A stretch of 32,408 nt of DNA from Massilibacteroides sp. (GTDB taxonomy: Bacteria; Bacteroidota; Bacteroidia; Bacteroidales; Tannerellaceae). The notes below the pieces were generated by a model. That model saw only the letters and a program-made list of their open reading frames with translations. It did no database searches and had not been told where the DNA came from. The translations under genes were made by a program, and so were the position numbers. The stretch spans positions 1 to 32,408 of the forward strand of contig JAQVZS010000004.1 in the NCBI GenBank assembly GCA_028708075.1. Direction: 5' to 3'. Below are positions 1 to 8,907 of the stretch, one piece after another; the first letter of the stretch is position 1; every line of letters starts with the position of its first letter.

Positions 1-296
1 TTAATTTCCGCTTTATCTGTACTCCAATCCGTTCAGCCGACGGTGTGTTTTATTTCTTTCGGTGTTTTATTTTTTCTGCAAATTATCAACTCGTTTTTTC
101 ATAACAGAATTTACATTCGCCCTAAAGCAAGCACATCTTTGCGTGCGCCGCCTGTTTTGTCATAAATAACATATTTATATTGTTTTTAATTTCTAATCAT
201 TATCGTTTCCCACAAAAGTGTGAAAATGAATAATGTGTATTTGTATGTAATACAAATATAATTCAATATTTTTTTATTAAAAAAATCATTGCTTCG
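1..296. other. Left-edge non-coding stretch upstream of metal efflux operon
   Basis: I see no convincing gene here on either strand; all frames are broken by stops. A short inverted repeat CACA-AAAG-TGTG lies at 211-222, about 75 bp before the first efflux gene, and could be a regulator site. I could not find a full Bacteroides-type promoter pair. The best partial match to the -7 box is TGTATTTG near 236-243, with one mismatch. Confidence 0.4.
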
Positions 297-1394
297 ATGA
301 ATAAAATACACCTATTGGTAGGGTTAAGCCTGTTTTTAGGCTCATGCCAAAGCAACCAGACAACAGACGGGAATACAGAAATCCAATATATTGGCGATAC
401 TATTGTAATACAGGAAGATTCCCCTGTGTTGAAACAGCTTGTGGTAGAATCAGCTCAATTACAAACTTTCACGTCGGAGTTTCAAACCGTCGGGACTGTC
501 CACCCCATACCCGGCAAGTTCGCGAAAATAGCTCCACCGTTTTCCGGTAGAATCGTAAAATCGTATGTTCAGTTAGGTCAAAAAGTAAAGGTCGGTTCAC
601 CTATCTTCGAATTAAGTTCATCTGACTTTTATGAAGCGGCAAAAACTTTTTTTGCGGCTAAATCGGCTGCGGAAGTTGCCCGGAAAAATTATAACCGTCA
701 GAAAGAACTGGCCGCCAACGGCGTTGCATCCCAACGTGATCTGGAACAGGCGGAGAGTGAAACCCTTATTTCAGAACAGGAATATGAACAGGCAAAAGCC
801 ACATTGAAAATATTTAATATTGATATCGCTTCGTTTCAAATGGGACAACCGTTGAAAATCGTTTCTCCGATTGCCGGAGAGATCGTTAAAAACGATATTG
901 CTATCGGGAATTATATTAAAGAAGATGCAGAGCCGTTGGGCATTGTGGCCGATTTGTCGCAAGTTTGGGTAGGTGCGTTGGTCAAGGAGAGGTATTTCGG
1001 AAAGATTAAACAGGGCGATAATGTAGAAGTTTATTCTAGTGCAAATCCGGAAAACGTAATGATGGGAACCATCCACTATGTGGGTGAAATTTTAGACGAA
1101 GAGACCCGTTCACTCGAAGTTATTGTAGAATGTGATAATAAAAATAGGGAATTGAAACTCGGCATGTTCTGTGAAGTCCATTTTCTGAATTCCCCAATCC
1201 AAGCGATACTTCTGCCTTCGAAGGCCATTATGCAAGAAGAAGACCATGATTTTGTGCTGATTGAGACCGCGAAAAATACTTATGTCAGACGCCAGGTTAC
1301 AACGACATCTGTGAATCCGAATGAAGTACATGTTCTTGCAGGAATAAGCGAAGGTGAAAAAGTCGTAACTCAAGGTGGAATTTATCTTAACTAG
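297..1394 (+). CDS. RND efflux periplasmic adaptor, CzcB/CusB-like lipoprotein
   Basis: Membrane fusion protein linking an inner-membrane RND pump to an outer-membrane channel. The 365-residue product begins with a lipoprotein signal whose lipobox LGSC places the lipidated Cys at residue 17, so it should be anchored in the periplasm. A biotinyl-lipoyl-like segment follows at about residues 75-108 (GRIVKSYVQLGQKV). Then come an alpha-helical hairpin (about 110-170), the second half of the lipoyl domain with a beta-barrel, and a C-terminal membrane-proximal domain (VLIE... GEKVVTQGG). Length and domain order are normal for the family. It is the first gene of a three-gene operon; its stop lies 7 bp before the pump gene. 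The metal specificity is inferred from the pump, not from this protein. Confidence 0.9.
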   Translation: MNKIHLLVGLSLFLGSCQSNQTTDGNTEIQYIGDTIVIQEDSPVLKQLVVESAQLQTFTSEFQTVGTVHPIPGKFAKIAPPFSGRIVKSYVQLGQKVKVGSPIFELSSSDFYEAAKTFFAAKSAAEVARKNYNRQKELAANGVASQRDLEQAESETLISEQEYEQAKATLKIFNIDIASFQMGQPLKIVSPIAGEIVKNDIAIGNYIKEDAEPLGIVADLSQVWVGALVKERYFGKIKQGDNVEVYSSANPENVMMGTIHYVGEILDEETRSLEVIVECDNKNRELKLGMFCEVHFLNSPIQAILLPSKAIMQEEDHDFVLIETAKNTYVRRQVTTTSVNPNEVHVLAGISEGEKVVTQGGIYLN

Positions 1395-1401
1395 TAGAAT
1401 T

Positions 1402-4400
1402 ATGGAAAAATTGATGAACACACTCATCCGCCGTCGGTGGTTGATGCTGACTATATTCATTATCTTGTCCGGTATCGGGATATACGCTTGGAGACAGTTG
1501 GCGATCGATGCCTACCCCGACATTGCCGATGTTTCCGTCGGGGTTGCGACACAAGTGCCGGGATTGGCGGTCGCAGAAATCGAACAACAGATAACGGTTC
1601 CCCTAGAAAGAGAATTGAATGGTATTCCGGGATTAAAAGTTATGCGTAGCAAGAACTTCTTTGGAATATCTAAGATAACGCTTGTTTTTGAAGATGGAGT
1701 AGACGATTACTGGGCGCGCCAGCGGGTGTTGGAACGAATCAATGAGGTCGATTTACCTTTTAATGCCCAACCCGGACTCGATCCGTTGACATCGCCAATT
1801 GGAGAGATCTATCGCTATGTCGTTACCGGAAACAGAAGTTTGCGTGAACTGACCGAACTAAACCGTTGGGTGATCATTCCACGGCTCAGACAAATCCACG
1901 GTATAGCCGATGTGTCTAATTTTGGGGGAATTACCACACAATTTCAAATAGAGATCGATCCCAACAAACTTGCGGAATATCATCTCTCGCTTGGAGAAGT
2001 TACAGAATCTATCGAACGCAATAATTCCAATGCAGGAGGGAGTACGCTGATAAGAGGGGATTTAAGTTATGTGGTACGTGGTGTGGGGCTTGTCCGCGAT
2101 TTACAGGACTTGGGAAATATTGTTGTTAAAACCGTTGGCGGAGCACCCGTTTTTCTGAAGGATCTGGGAGAATTGAAATATGGTAACCTGGAACGGAAAG
2201 GAATTATGGGCTATGTGGATAAGAAAATAGATTACGAAGACGGCGTTCAGGGTATGGTGCAATTACTGCGCTATGAAAATCCGTCTCGAGTACTTGAAGA
2301 AATAAATAAAGCGGTTGATGACCTGAACAATAACATTCTGCCGAAAGATATAAAAATACATACGTTTTACGACCGCACTGAATTGGTAGACGCGACTCTG
2401 CATACCATTTCTCATACCCTTTCATTTGGTATCCTTTTGGTTATCGGTGTGCTGATTATCTTTTTAGGAAGTCCGAAAGGAGCTATGCTTGCCACAATAA
2501 CAATACCGGTATCCCTTTTGATCGCTTTTATCTTAATGTGGCTGACGGATATACCGGCTAATCTGCTTTCGCTCGGAGCAATCGATTTCGGGATTATTGT
2601 CGACGGAACGATTGTCATGATGGAGACAATTCTCAAAAAGAGAGAGAACGATCCAGACGCGCCATTAGAAGAGTCCAATGTCGCGAAACGGGCGGCCGAA
2701 GTGGCAAAACCGATTTTTTTCGCGACCCTGATCATTATCATTGCTTACCTGCCTCTTTTTGCTTTCGATCGGGTAGAACAAAAGCTGTTCACCCCTATGG
2801 CGTTTACCCTCAGTTTTGCCTTATTGGGAGCCTTGGCGTCGGCGATGATCCTGATCCCGGGGCTGGCGTTTGCCATCTATAAGAAACCGCAAAAGGTCTA
2901 TCGTAACCGCTGGCTCGAACGCCTGACAGAAATATATAAAAGACAGACGAATAGATTGATTGCTGCTCCGAAAAAGATAATCGTGCCTTTGGGTATTATT
3001 CTGCTTGCGGTTGCCGGACTCACAATGGCTGTTGGCAAAGATTTTTTGCCCCCTCTCGACGAAGGCAGTATTTGGATTCAGGTACAACTTCCGCCGGGAA
3101 TGTCGCTCGAAAAATCCTCGGAAATGGCAACAGTGTTGCGGGAAAAACTGAAACAATTTGAAGAAGTAACCTATGTTATGACACAAACAGGGCGCGATGA
3201 CGAAGGGGTTTGTCCGTTTTCTTTCTCGCACATTGAAGTGATGATCGGATTAAAACCATATAACACTTGGAAAAATGGACGCAGGAAAGCCGACCTGATC
3301 AACGATATGGCCGACGTGATTAAAACAATGCCCGGATACAGTGTCGGATTTTCACAACCGATTATCGACATGGTTATGGATCAGATAGCTGGAGCACACA
3401 GCGATTTGGCCATCAAGATATTTGGCGAAGATCTGGTGGAAAGTCGCCGGATAGCCGAAGAAATAACCCAGCTTGCAGCAAACGTCCCGGGTGCCGCGGA
3501 TATTGGCATTATGGAAGAACCTTTTCTTCCTCAACTTCAAATCGTGGCAGACCGCGACAAAATAGCTCAATACGGGCTGAATGTGGCAGATGTCGCCGAA
3601 CTGATAGAAGTTGCCATTGGCGGAAAAGCTGTTTCGCAAGTGTTTATCGACAGCAAGGTCTATGATGTGATATGCCGGTATAACGACGTCTCGCGAGACA
3701 CTCCGGAAAAGATCGGTGCGTTAATGCTCACCTCTGGTTCAGGAATCAAGATTCCTCTTTCTTCCGTAGCGGAAATCAAAACGACCACAGGCCCCAGTAT
3801 GATTTCCCGTGAAACGAACCAACGTTTTGTTACGGTGCGTATGAATTTACGGGGACGTGACCTGACATCGTTTGTAAAAGAAACTCAATCTATGATTGAG
3901 AAACAAGTAAAATACGATCATTCAAAATTTCAGTTACATTGGGCGGGACAGTTGGAAAATCAGCGCCGGGCGTTTGGTCGACTTGCAGTTGTCATGCCGA
4001 TAACCTTAGCTGTCATGTTTTTACTTCTTTTCTTTACCTTCGGCAAATTTCGTCAGGCGGGTTTGCTCATGGCGATGCTACCGCTTGCCGTTTTCGGAGG
4101 AATGTTGGCTTTGGTCGTACGGGGAATGACTTTTAACGTTTCGTCGGCCGTTGGATTTATCGCTCTCTTTGGCGTTTTTATTCAAAACGGCGTTATTATG
4201 ATTTCGCATATCAACCATTTACGAAATAGAGAAATGAGCCTGAAAGAGGCTGTAATAAGCGGAGCTTCCCATCGTTTGCGACCGGTGTTAATGACGGCGA
4301 CTGTAGCCGTATTGGGCTTATTTCCGGCATCCATCTCGACCGGCATCGGTTCTGACGTACAACGCCCATTGGCGACAGTTATTGTTTATGGCCTGTTGTG

Positions 4401-4488
4401 CGGAACGATCCTTACGTTGTACGTGTTGCCTGTATTATATTATATGTTGGAAAATAAAGAACTAAAAAGGACATCCCATCATGATTAA
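1402..4488 (+). CDS. czcA: Heavy-metal efflux RND transporter, CzcA-type (HME1)
   Basis: Inner-membrane proton-driven metal exporter of 1028 residues, with the usual two repeats of six membrane segments and two large periplasmic loops. The fourth membrane segment carries DFGIIVDGTIVMME. This gives D395, D401 and E408, the same spacing as the acidic triad of CzcA (D402, D408, E415), which carries protons in divalent-cation pumps. That favours Co/Zn/Cd (or Ni) over Cu/Ag. I chose ATG 1402, just after the adaptor stop, rather than the upstream in-frame ATG at 1375, because MEKLMNTLIRRRW is the normal pump N-terminus. The gene end overlaps the next gene by 8 bp (ATGATTAA), which suggests translational coupling. 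The substrate remains inferred. Confidence 0.9.
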   Translation: MEKLMNTLIRRRWLMLTIFIILSGIGIYAWRQLAIDAYPDIADVSVGVATQVPGLAVAEIEQQITVPLERELNGIPGLKVMRSKNFFGISKITLVFEDGVDDYWARQRVLERINEVDLPFNAQPGLDPLTSPIGEIYRYVVTGNRSLRELTELNRWVIIPRLRQIHGIADVSNFGGITTQFQIEIDPNKLAEYHLSLGEVTESIERNNSNAGGSTLIRGDLSYVVRGVGLVRDLQDLGNIVVKTVGGAPVFLKDLGELKYGNLERKGIMGYVDKKIDYEDGVQGMVQLLRYENPSRVLEEINKAVDDLNNNILPKDIKIHTFYDRTELVDATLHTISHTLSFGILLVIGVLIIFLGSPKGAMLATITIPVSLLIAFILMWLTDIPANLLSLGAIDFGIIVDGTIVMMETILKKRENDPDAPLEESNVAKRAAEVAKPIFFATLIIIIAYLPLFAFDRVEQKLFTPMAFTLSFALLGALASAMILIPGLAFAIYKKPQKVYRNRWLERLTEIYKRQTNRLIAAPKKIIVPLGIILLAVAGLTMAVGKDFLPPLDEGSIWIQVQLPPGMSLEKSSEMATVLREKLKQFEEVTYVMTQTGRDDEGVCPFSFSHIEVMIGLKPYNTWKNGRRKADLINDMADVIKTMPGYSVGFSQPIIDMVMDQIAGAHSDLAIKIFGEDLVESRRIAEEITQLAANVPGAADIGIMEEPFLPQLQIVADRDKIAQYGLNVADVAELIEVAIGGKAVSQVFIDSKVYDVICRYNDVSRDTPEKIGALMLTSGSGIKIPLSSVAEIKTTTGPSMISRETNQRFVTVRMNLRGRDLTSFVKETQSMIEKQVKYDHSKFQLHWAGQLENQRRAFGRLAVVMPITLAVMFLLLFFTFGKFRQAGLLMAMLPLAVFGGMLALVVRGMTFNVSSAVGFIALFGVFIQNGVIMISHINHLRNREMSLKEAVISGASHRLRPVLMTATVAVLGLFPASISTGIGSDVQRPLATVIVYGLLCGTILTLYVLPVLYYMLENKELKRTSHHD

Positions 4489-5755
4489 ATTAATAAACAC
4501 AAGCATGCTGTTTTTTTCCGTTTTAATCGTCAGTACCGTTTGTGCGCAGGAAAAACAGATTTTGACATTTAATGACTATCTGAACAATGTCAAAAATTCA
4601 AACATCGATTATCTGGTAGAAAAATACAACGTTGATATCGCCGAAGCGAATCTGAAAGCCAGTAAAGTCTTTCCGGATCCTGAACTGAGTGTCGGTTATT
4701 CAAACAATCAGAACTGGGATCTTCAGATGGGTTATGGCGTAGACGCGGCACTGAGTTATACCTTGGAATTAGGTGGGAAGCGAGGCGCTCGGATAAAGGT
4801 CGCTCGGACCGAAAAAGAAATGTCGGGGTTTCTGTTGGAAGATTATTTCCGCAATCTACGTGCCGATGCGACAATTGTTTTTCTATCTGCTTTAAAGCAA
4901 AAAGGGTTGTATGAAATACAAAAATCGTCCTACGACCAGATGCTGAAATTAGCGAAAGCCGACAGTCTCCGGTTTCGTTTGGGAGCCATAATGGAAGTCG
5001 ATGCCCGGCAATCCCAATTAGAAGCTGCTACGATGTTGAACGACGTACACTCCAGTAAAGGAAACCTACAGGAAGTGCTGGTACAGTTAATCCAGTTTCA
5101 AGGGAGTAAGAGCAGACAATTACCGGATTCAATAACGGGAACATTACCTTCTCTTCAACGTGAATTTGATTTGTCCTTTCTAATTACGACAGCCCAAAAT
5201 AACCGAGTCGACCTGCAAGTTGCACTAAAATCTCAAGAATTGTCTCAGCACAACCTGAAATTGGCTAAAGCTAACCGCGTGATTGACTTAGGACTTAGCA
5301 TCGGAGGGAATTATTCGTCGAAAGTACGTAACGAGATTGCGCCTGCTCCGGCTTTTAAGGGAATTACTGCGGGAATTACCATTCCATTGAAGTTATCCAA
5401 CATGAATAAAGGGACGTTACGCGCCGCACAATTAGCTGCAGAACAACAAATAAAGCAGTACGAAGCCATAGAATTGCAGATATGCACGGAAGTTATGCAA
5501 GCCTATACCAAATATAAAACCGCTTGCAACAAGATTGAGCAATTTCGGACAGGACTATTGGGCGACGCGGAATCCATTTTTCAAAAGAAAGTATACAGTT
5601 ACCAAAGAGGGGAGACCAATATTTTGGAAGTGCTGAACGCGCAACGTACGTATAACGAAATACAAATAAGTTATAACGAAACACTATACGAATACGCGAC
5701 TGCATTAGTCCAGTTGGAACGCGCCTGTGGAATTTGGGATATTGATATACAATAA
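4481..5755 (+). CDS. TolC-family outer membrane efflux channel
   Basis: Outer-membrane channel partner of the CzcB/CzcA pair. The 424-residue product has a cleavable signal peptide ending near VCAQ (residues 20-23). Two TolC-like repeats follow, rich in long amphipathic helices, for example around residues 40-90 and 320-420, with the characteristic C-terminal QRTYNEIQISYNETLYEY-type helix. It overlaps the pump gene by 8 bp and ends the operon; a strong terminator follows about 130 bp downstream. It resembles the CusC/CzcC-like Bacteroidota branch in having no lipobox. No oddities seen. Confidence 0.88.
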   Translation: MIKLINTSMLFFSVLIVSTVCAQEKQILTFNDYLNNVKNSNIDYLVEKYNVDIAEANLKASKVFPDPELSVGYSNNQNWDLQMGYGVDAALSYTLELGGKRGARIKVARTEKEMSGFLLEDYFRNLRADATIVFLSALKQKGLYEIQKSSYDQMLKLAKADSLRFRLGAIMEVDARQSQLEAATMLNDVHSSKGNLQEVLVQLIQFQGSKSRQLPDSITGTLPSLQREFDLSFLITTAQNNRVDLQVALKSQELSQHNLKLAKANRVIDLGLSIGGNYSSKVRNEIAPAPAFKGITAGITIPLKLSNMNKGTLRAAQLAAEQQIKQYEAIELQICTEVMQAYTKYKTACNKIEQFRTGLLGDAESIFQKKVYSYQRGETNILEVLNAQRTYNEIQISYNETLYEYATALVQLERACGIWDIDIQ

Positions 5756-5885
5756 ATTTTTATAAATAAAACGGCATCTCGATCTCCTTTTATAACTTAT
5801 AAATTCGTCCCGATGCGAAATTTTAAATTTAATTCATTGAATTTCAAGGATATCGAAGGTTTGAAAAATTTGTACCGAACGTTTT

Positions 5886-5931
5886 AAAAAAAGATCCCGA
5901 TGGTTTCAAAAAATCATCGGGATCTTTTTTT
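5886..5931. terminator. Bidirectional intrinsic terminator
   Basis: A perfect 17-bp stem (5886-5902 with 5915-5931) encloses a 12-nt loop. Its core is GATCCCGATG/CATCGGGATC, flanked by seven A on one side and seven T on the other, so it reads as a terminator on both strands. It sits between the rightward efflux operon and the leftward lipoprotein genes, where a shared terminator is expected. Confidence 0.92.
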
Positions 5932-6021
5932 AAAATCATAGGTATGATTTTACGCATTGACTATCAGCAAGATAAGCTCCACTATGGAAGGTCTTTTAAC
6001 CAAAAATTCATCCCGGTGGAT

Positions 6022-6399
6022 TTATTCTTTTTCCATCTCAACAACGATATAAGTGTTGTCCCATTTGTTCATTTGTCCGGTTCCCAAATCGACAATGAAA
6101 CCCGGCCAAAACAGAATATTCCATAAAGATGTTGTATTGAAGGATGACTCAAGCAAAAGAGGGGTCGTCTTATATCCGTCCTTTTTTGCAACAAGCTGCT
6201 TGTCGCTTAATTTCTTTTTTATTGATGCGGTTGCAGTCTTACCACTCCCGATTTCCGCTAATTTAATATTCGTACTTGTATCGTAAATTTTAGTTCCTTC
6301 CTGACCAGAAAAGGTGATGACTTGTCGTGAACTCGTAAATATAGTTGCGCATGACGACATAAGCAACACGGAAAAAAGTAATAAAAATAAATTTCTCAT
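6022..6399 (-). CDS. Small CATIFT-type lipoprotein
   Basis: A 125-residue predicted lipoprotein. I chose ATG 6399 (MRNLFLLLF) instead of the longer reading from 6441 because it gives a clean signal with lipobox MSSC and lipidated Cys at residue 17. The sequence after the Cys, ATIFTSSRQVITFSG, is typical of a common Bacteroidota lipoprotein family whose members carry a PEGA-like beta domain followed by a hydrophobic FWPGFIVDLGTGQM stretch near the C-terminus. That stretch is seen here at roughly residues 95-113. The function of the family is unknown to me. It lies 41 bp downstream of the DUF5036-like gene on the same strand and is probably cotranscribed with it, ending at the two-way terminator. 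Confidence 0.75.
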   Translation of the reverse strand: MRNLFLLLFSVLLMSSCATIFTSSRQVITFSGQEGTKIYDTSTNIKLAEIGSGKTATASIKKKLSDKQLVAKKDGYKTTPLLLESSFNTTSLWNILFWPGFIVDLGTGQMNKWDNTYIVVEMEKE

Positions 6400-6440
6400 G
6401 ATTATATGTTTAATTATTAGTAGATGCGAAAGAAAAAGCA

Positions 6441-7172
6441 TTAAATCCCAATATTAAGTTTTACAACCGTGAAGACATCACCTGATCGGATATAGATGTT
6501 ATACGTCCCATACGGACCATATGTGCGATTTGTTGTTTCCAATAAAGCGATTTTCAACTTTCCATTTTCAAATTGAATATCAAATGAATTCTCTTCTTCG
6601 CTTCCTTTGTGTTCCACGAAATAACATTCTGCATCTTTAGGTAATTCTATTTCAGTATTATCGCCGGCTTCGTCAAGCGTCCCGATAATTGTCCCAACTT
6701 CAGGCAACCCTTTTGCCTCCGGATAGGTTAGCACATATTTTAGTACCGCACCAGTGGTAACTTCATCATTTACAATAGGAGAAACAACATAAGCTTTATA
6801 ATAAGCCGCCTCAATTTGTACAGCTTTTTTTCCTGATGGAAAAACCCGAAGCGTCTCTCCATCAAAAATTTGATAGAGATGTCCCGGTGATACAGCTACT
6901 TCCTGACCGAGATTATCCACTTTTGGCTCTGCCTTTACTCCAAGCCCCGATACATTCCCCGCATCCATGATATAACAGGAGGTAGTTTTAAAATTGTAAG
7001 ATTTATTTATAAAAACATCCGATACCCCCAGATGTGTTTTCCCATTTTCCTCGTTCATCATATTAAGCGTAATAGTGTCACTCGGATCTTTTGCATCATC
7101 ATCACTACAACTAACAAAATTAAATACACATAGAGGCAATAATAACGCCCCCAACTGAATTTTTCTTTTCAT
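6441..7172 (-). CDS. DUF5036-like lipoprotein
   Basis: A 243-residue predicted lipoprotein with lipobox FVSC (Cys 22) followed by an acidic SDDDAKD linker, the usual surface-export-like pattern in Bacteroidota. The segment ITLNMMNEENGKTHLG and the later GQEVAVSPGHLYQIFDG match my memory of the DUF5036 family. I am fairly, not fully, sure of that. Its function is unknown. The gene diverges from the TetR-led operon, with a 342-bp gap between the two start codons, and probably forms a two-gene unit with the CATIFT lipoprotein. Confidence 0.72.
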   Translation of the reverse strand: MKRKIQLGALLLPLCVFNFVSCSDDDAKDPSDTITLNMMNEENGKTHLGVSDVFINKSYNFKTTSCYIMDAGNVSGLGVKAEPKVDNLGQEVAVSPGHLYQIFDGETLRVFPSGKKAVQIEAAYYKAYVVSPIVNDEVTTGAVLKYVLTYPEAKGLPEVGTIIGTLDEAGDNTEIELPKDAECYFVEHKGSEEENSFDIQFENGKLKIALLETTNRTYGPYGTYNIYIRSGDVFTVVKLNIGI

Positions 7173-7225
7173 AATCTCTCTCCTTAATTTGCGAACCTAA
7201 TAGTTTTTTTCCATTTAAAATGATT

Positions 7226-7233
7226 CAAAGATA
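7226..7233 (-). promoter_or_regulatory. Candidate -7 box for the DUF5036-like gene
   Basis: On the minus strand this reads TATCTTTG, a full match to the Bacteroides TAnnTTTG box, 54 bp before the start codon. I see no good TTTG box 19-21 bp further upstream, so this is a half-supported call. The rest of 7173-7453 holds no gene I can support. Confidence 0.4.
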
Positions 7234-7453
7234 CAACTTTTCTTTTTTTTAATGTGTTAGAAAGATCGTTCATTCATCGAATTTTTAATTCTTATTTGCA
7301 TGACTGCTAAATTAAGATCGATTTTTTAATTAGGATACTTTTCCGATTAAGGTTATGCTTTCGGGTTGTCATATGAATATTATTGCAATAGAAAAAGAAT
7401 CTTTTAATTCCTTCAAAAAAAATTGGGGCAATAATTAAATAATCGATAAAAAA

Positions 7454-7485
7454 TTTGGATGTGTCCAATAGGTTACTTATTTTTG
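7454..7485 (+). promoter_or_regulatory. Promoter of the TetR-led operon, with possible operator
   Basis: TTTG at 7454-7457 and TATTTTTG at 7478-7485, separated by 20 bp, are a full match to the Bacteroides primary sigma promoter. GTGTCC occurs twice (7461-7466 and 7485-7490). The second copy begins an imperfect inverted repeat TGTGTCC-GGAT-GGATACACA at about 7484-7503, right at the expected transcription start. Such a position suits autorepression by the TetR product, which is inference. Confidence 0.7.
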
Positions 7486-7514
7486 TGTCCGGATGGATAC
7501 ACATATTAATCAAA

Positions 7515-8108
7515 ATGATGAAAATGGAAAGAGACCGGAATATGACCGAAGAAAAACTGATAAATGCGGTTGGAGAGCTTATTGTCGTGGAAGGATTTGA
7601 ATCGCTTGGGGTAAGAAAAGTAGCGGAACAAGCGGGAGTAAATAAAACCCTCATCTATCGCTATTTTGAATCTCTTGATGGTTTAATCTATGCTTACATG
7701 AAGAAGTATGATTTTTGGCTTAATGCGCCATTGGAGCAACCTGATATTTCGGATATTAAAGGCTATCTGAAAACCTTTTATCGCAGGGAAATAGCTGAGT
7801 ACAGAGATAATACTGCACTTAAAAGATTAAAAAGGTGGGAACTCTCTTCTGATAAGGATTTCGTAGTAAAAATTCGCGCCCAAAGAGAGAAGAGCGGAGT
7901 ACAATTTATGGAAATGATATCCAGGTATGCGAAGGTAGATAAGGAACAATTACAAGCGATATCTACTCTTATAGATGCAGGAATAGCTTATTTGGCCATG
8001 TTTGCAGAAAACTGTAAGATGTATAACGACATTGACATTCAAAGCGACAAAGGTTGGGCGCAGATAGCTAAAGGTATAGATGCACTCATAGATATAATGA
8101 TAAAATGA
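7515..8108 (+). CDS. TetR/AcrR-family transcriptional regulator
   Basis: A 197-residue regulator. The N-terminal helix-turn-helix is clear: IVVEGFESLGVRKVAEQAGV and NKTLIYRYFESLDGLIYAY (about residues 25-60). A helical ligand-binding domain without recognisable specificity follows. I start it at ATG 7515 because the promoter's predicted start site is about 7490, which rules out the upstream in-frame start at 7455. It is the first gene of an operon with a DUF2271-like lipoprotein and a beta-barrel protein, and probably controls that operon and perhaps the divergent lipoproteins. The ligand is unknown. Confidence 0.85.
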   Translation: MMKMERDRNMTEEKLINAVGELIVVEGFESLGVRKVAEQAGVNKTLIYRYFESLDGLIYAYMKKYDFWLNAPLEQPDISDIKGYLKTFYRREIAEYRDNTALKRLKRWELSSDKDFVVKIRAQREKSGVQFMEMISRYAKVDKEQLQAISTLIDAGIAYLAMFAENCKMYNDIDIQSDKGWAQIAKGIDALIDIMIK

Positions 8109-8114
8109 CCAACA

Positions 8115-8162
8115 ATGAAAAAAGCAGTGGGCTGGAGCAGACAAAACGCCGTTCATTCTTAA
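8115..8162 (+). other. 15-codon mini-ORF, possible remnant of a lost gene start
   Basis: Between the TetR and DUF2271-like genes lies a 15-codon reading frame, MKKAVGWSRQNAVHS followed by a stop. Its N-terminus resembles the beginning of a membrane protein of the PepSY type, which I recall being encoded beside DUF2271 proteins. It could be the scar of a deleted gene or chance. Support is weak. Confidence 0.2.
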
Positions 8163-8174
8163 GAAATAAATAAA

Positions 8175-8906
8175 ATGAAAATGAAAACAAGAGATTTAGT
8201 AGTAGCAGGAATTATGGCATTAGGAATGCTGACTTCGTGCGACAAAGATTTAGTAACCTACCAAGAGGATGATCTTCAAGTCATGGTAACAAAAGGAGAC
8301 GAATGGCTACATGATTTTCCATTGTTTCTGGGCATCGTAAAGAAAAATCCGCCCCAAATTGCTATATGGATAGAGGATTTAGCCGGTAATTACCTTACAA
8401 CCATTTACGTAAGCCACAAGATAGCGACTGAGTCGTGGCAATCCAATGGGGGGAACAGACGAAAAGAAGCATTGCCGACATGGTGTTATGCCCGTGGAGT
8501 TCAGTCCTCGGACGGTTTATATCTGCCGACAAAGACTCAACCTTTGGTTGACGGCATATCCGGGGCAACGCCATATGGGAGTTTTGACGTAAAAATACGT
8601 CCTGTTGGTGGTTTGAAACAATTTGTTGTGAAAATAGAACTGAACCATTCGACGGACTGGAACGATAATTACCCTGAAAATGCCAAAGAAGGAGATGCAA
8701 ATTATTCAGGGGGTAAAGAAGGTAGCGGACAACCGGCTATAGTTTATGCGGCAGAAATAGACCTCGATTCAATCCGGAAGCAATACACGGCAACGGTCAT
8801 CGGACATAGTAGTCCTGATGGAAATAACGGGGATATTTATCCTGATACATCTTCTTTGACATCCGCATTAAACATCGTAAAAGAAATAACTATTAATATC
8901 CAATGA
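8175..8906 (+). CDS. DUF2271-like lipoprotein
   Basis: A 243-residue predicted lipoprotein with lipobox MLTSC (Cys 22). The core fits my recollection of DUF2271: PQIAIWIEDLAGNYLTTIYV (a beta-strand pair around residues 55-75), a tryptophan-containing stretch, then VDGISGATPYGSFDVKI (around 125-142) and FVVKIELNHSTDWNDNY. The family is periplasmic and is often found near flavin/PepSY redox proteins, but no such neighbour is intact here. It sits between a TetR regulator and a beta-barrel protein, 1 bp upstream of the latter, so the three are almost certainly one transcript. The biochemical role is unknown. Confidence 0.6.
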   Translation: MKMKTRDLVVAGIMALGMLTSCDKDLVTYQEDDLQVMVTKGDEWLHDFPLFLGIVKKNPPQIAIWIEDLAGNYLTTIYVSHKIATESWQSNGGNRRKEALPTWCYARGVQSSDGLYLPTKTQPLVDGISGATPYGSFDVKIRPVGGLKQFVVKIELNHSTDWNDNYPENAKEGDANYSGGKEGSGQPAIVYAAEIDLDSIRKQYTATVIGHSSPDGNNGDIYPDTSSLTSALNIVKEITINIQ

Positions 8907-8907
8907 T

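Noticed and set aside
1..120. Transposase 3' end on the minus strand at the left edge
   Set aside because: Fragments such as TPKEIKHTVG resemble IS3-type ends, but each frame is closed within about 20 codons and no terminal repeat is visible.
1375..1401. Upstream ATG for the CzcA-type pump
   Set aside because: It lies inside the adaptor gene and adds nine residues that are not part of the usual pump N-terminus.
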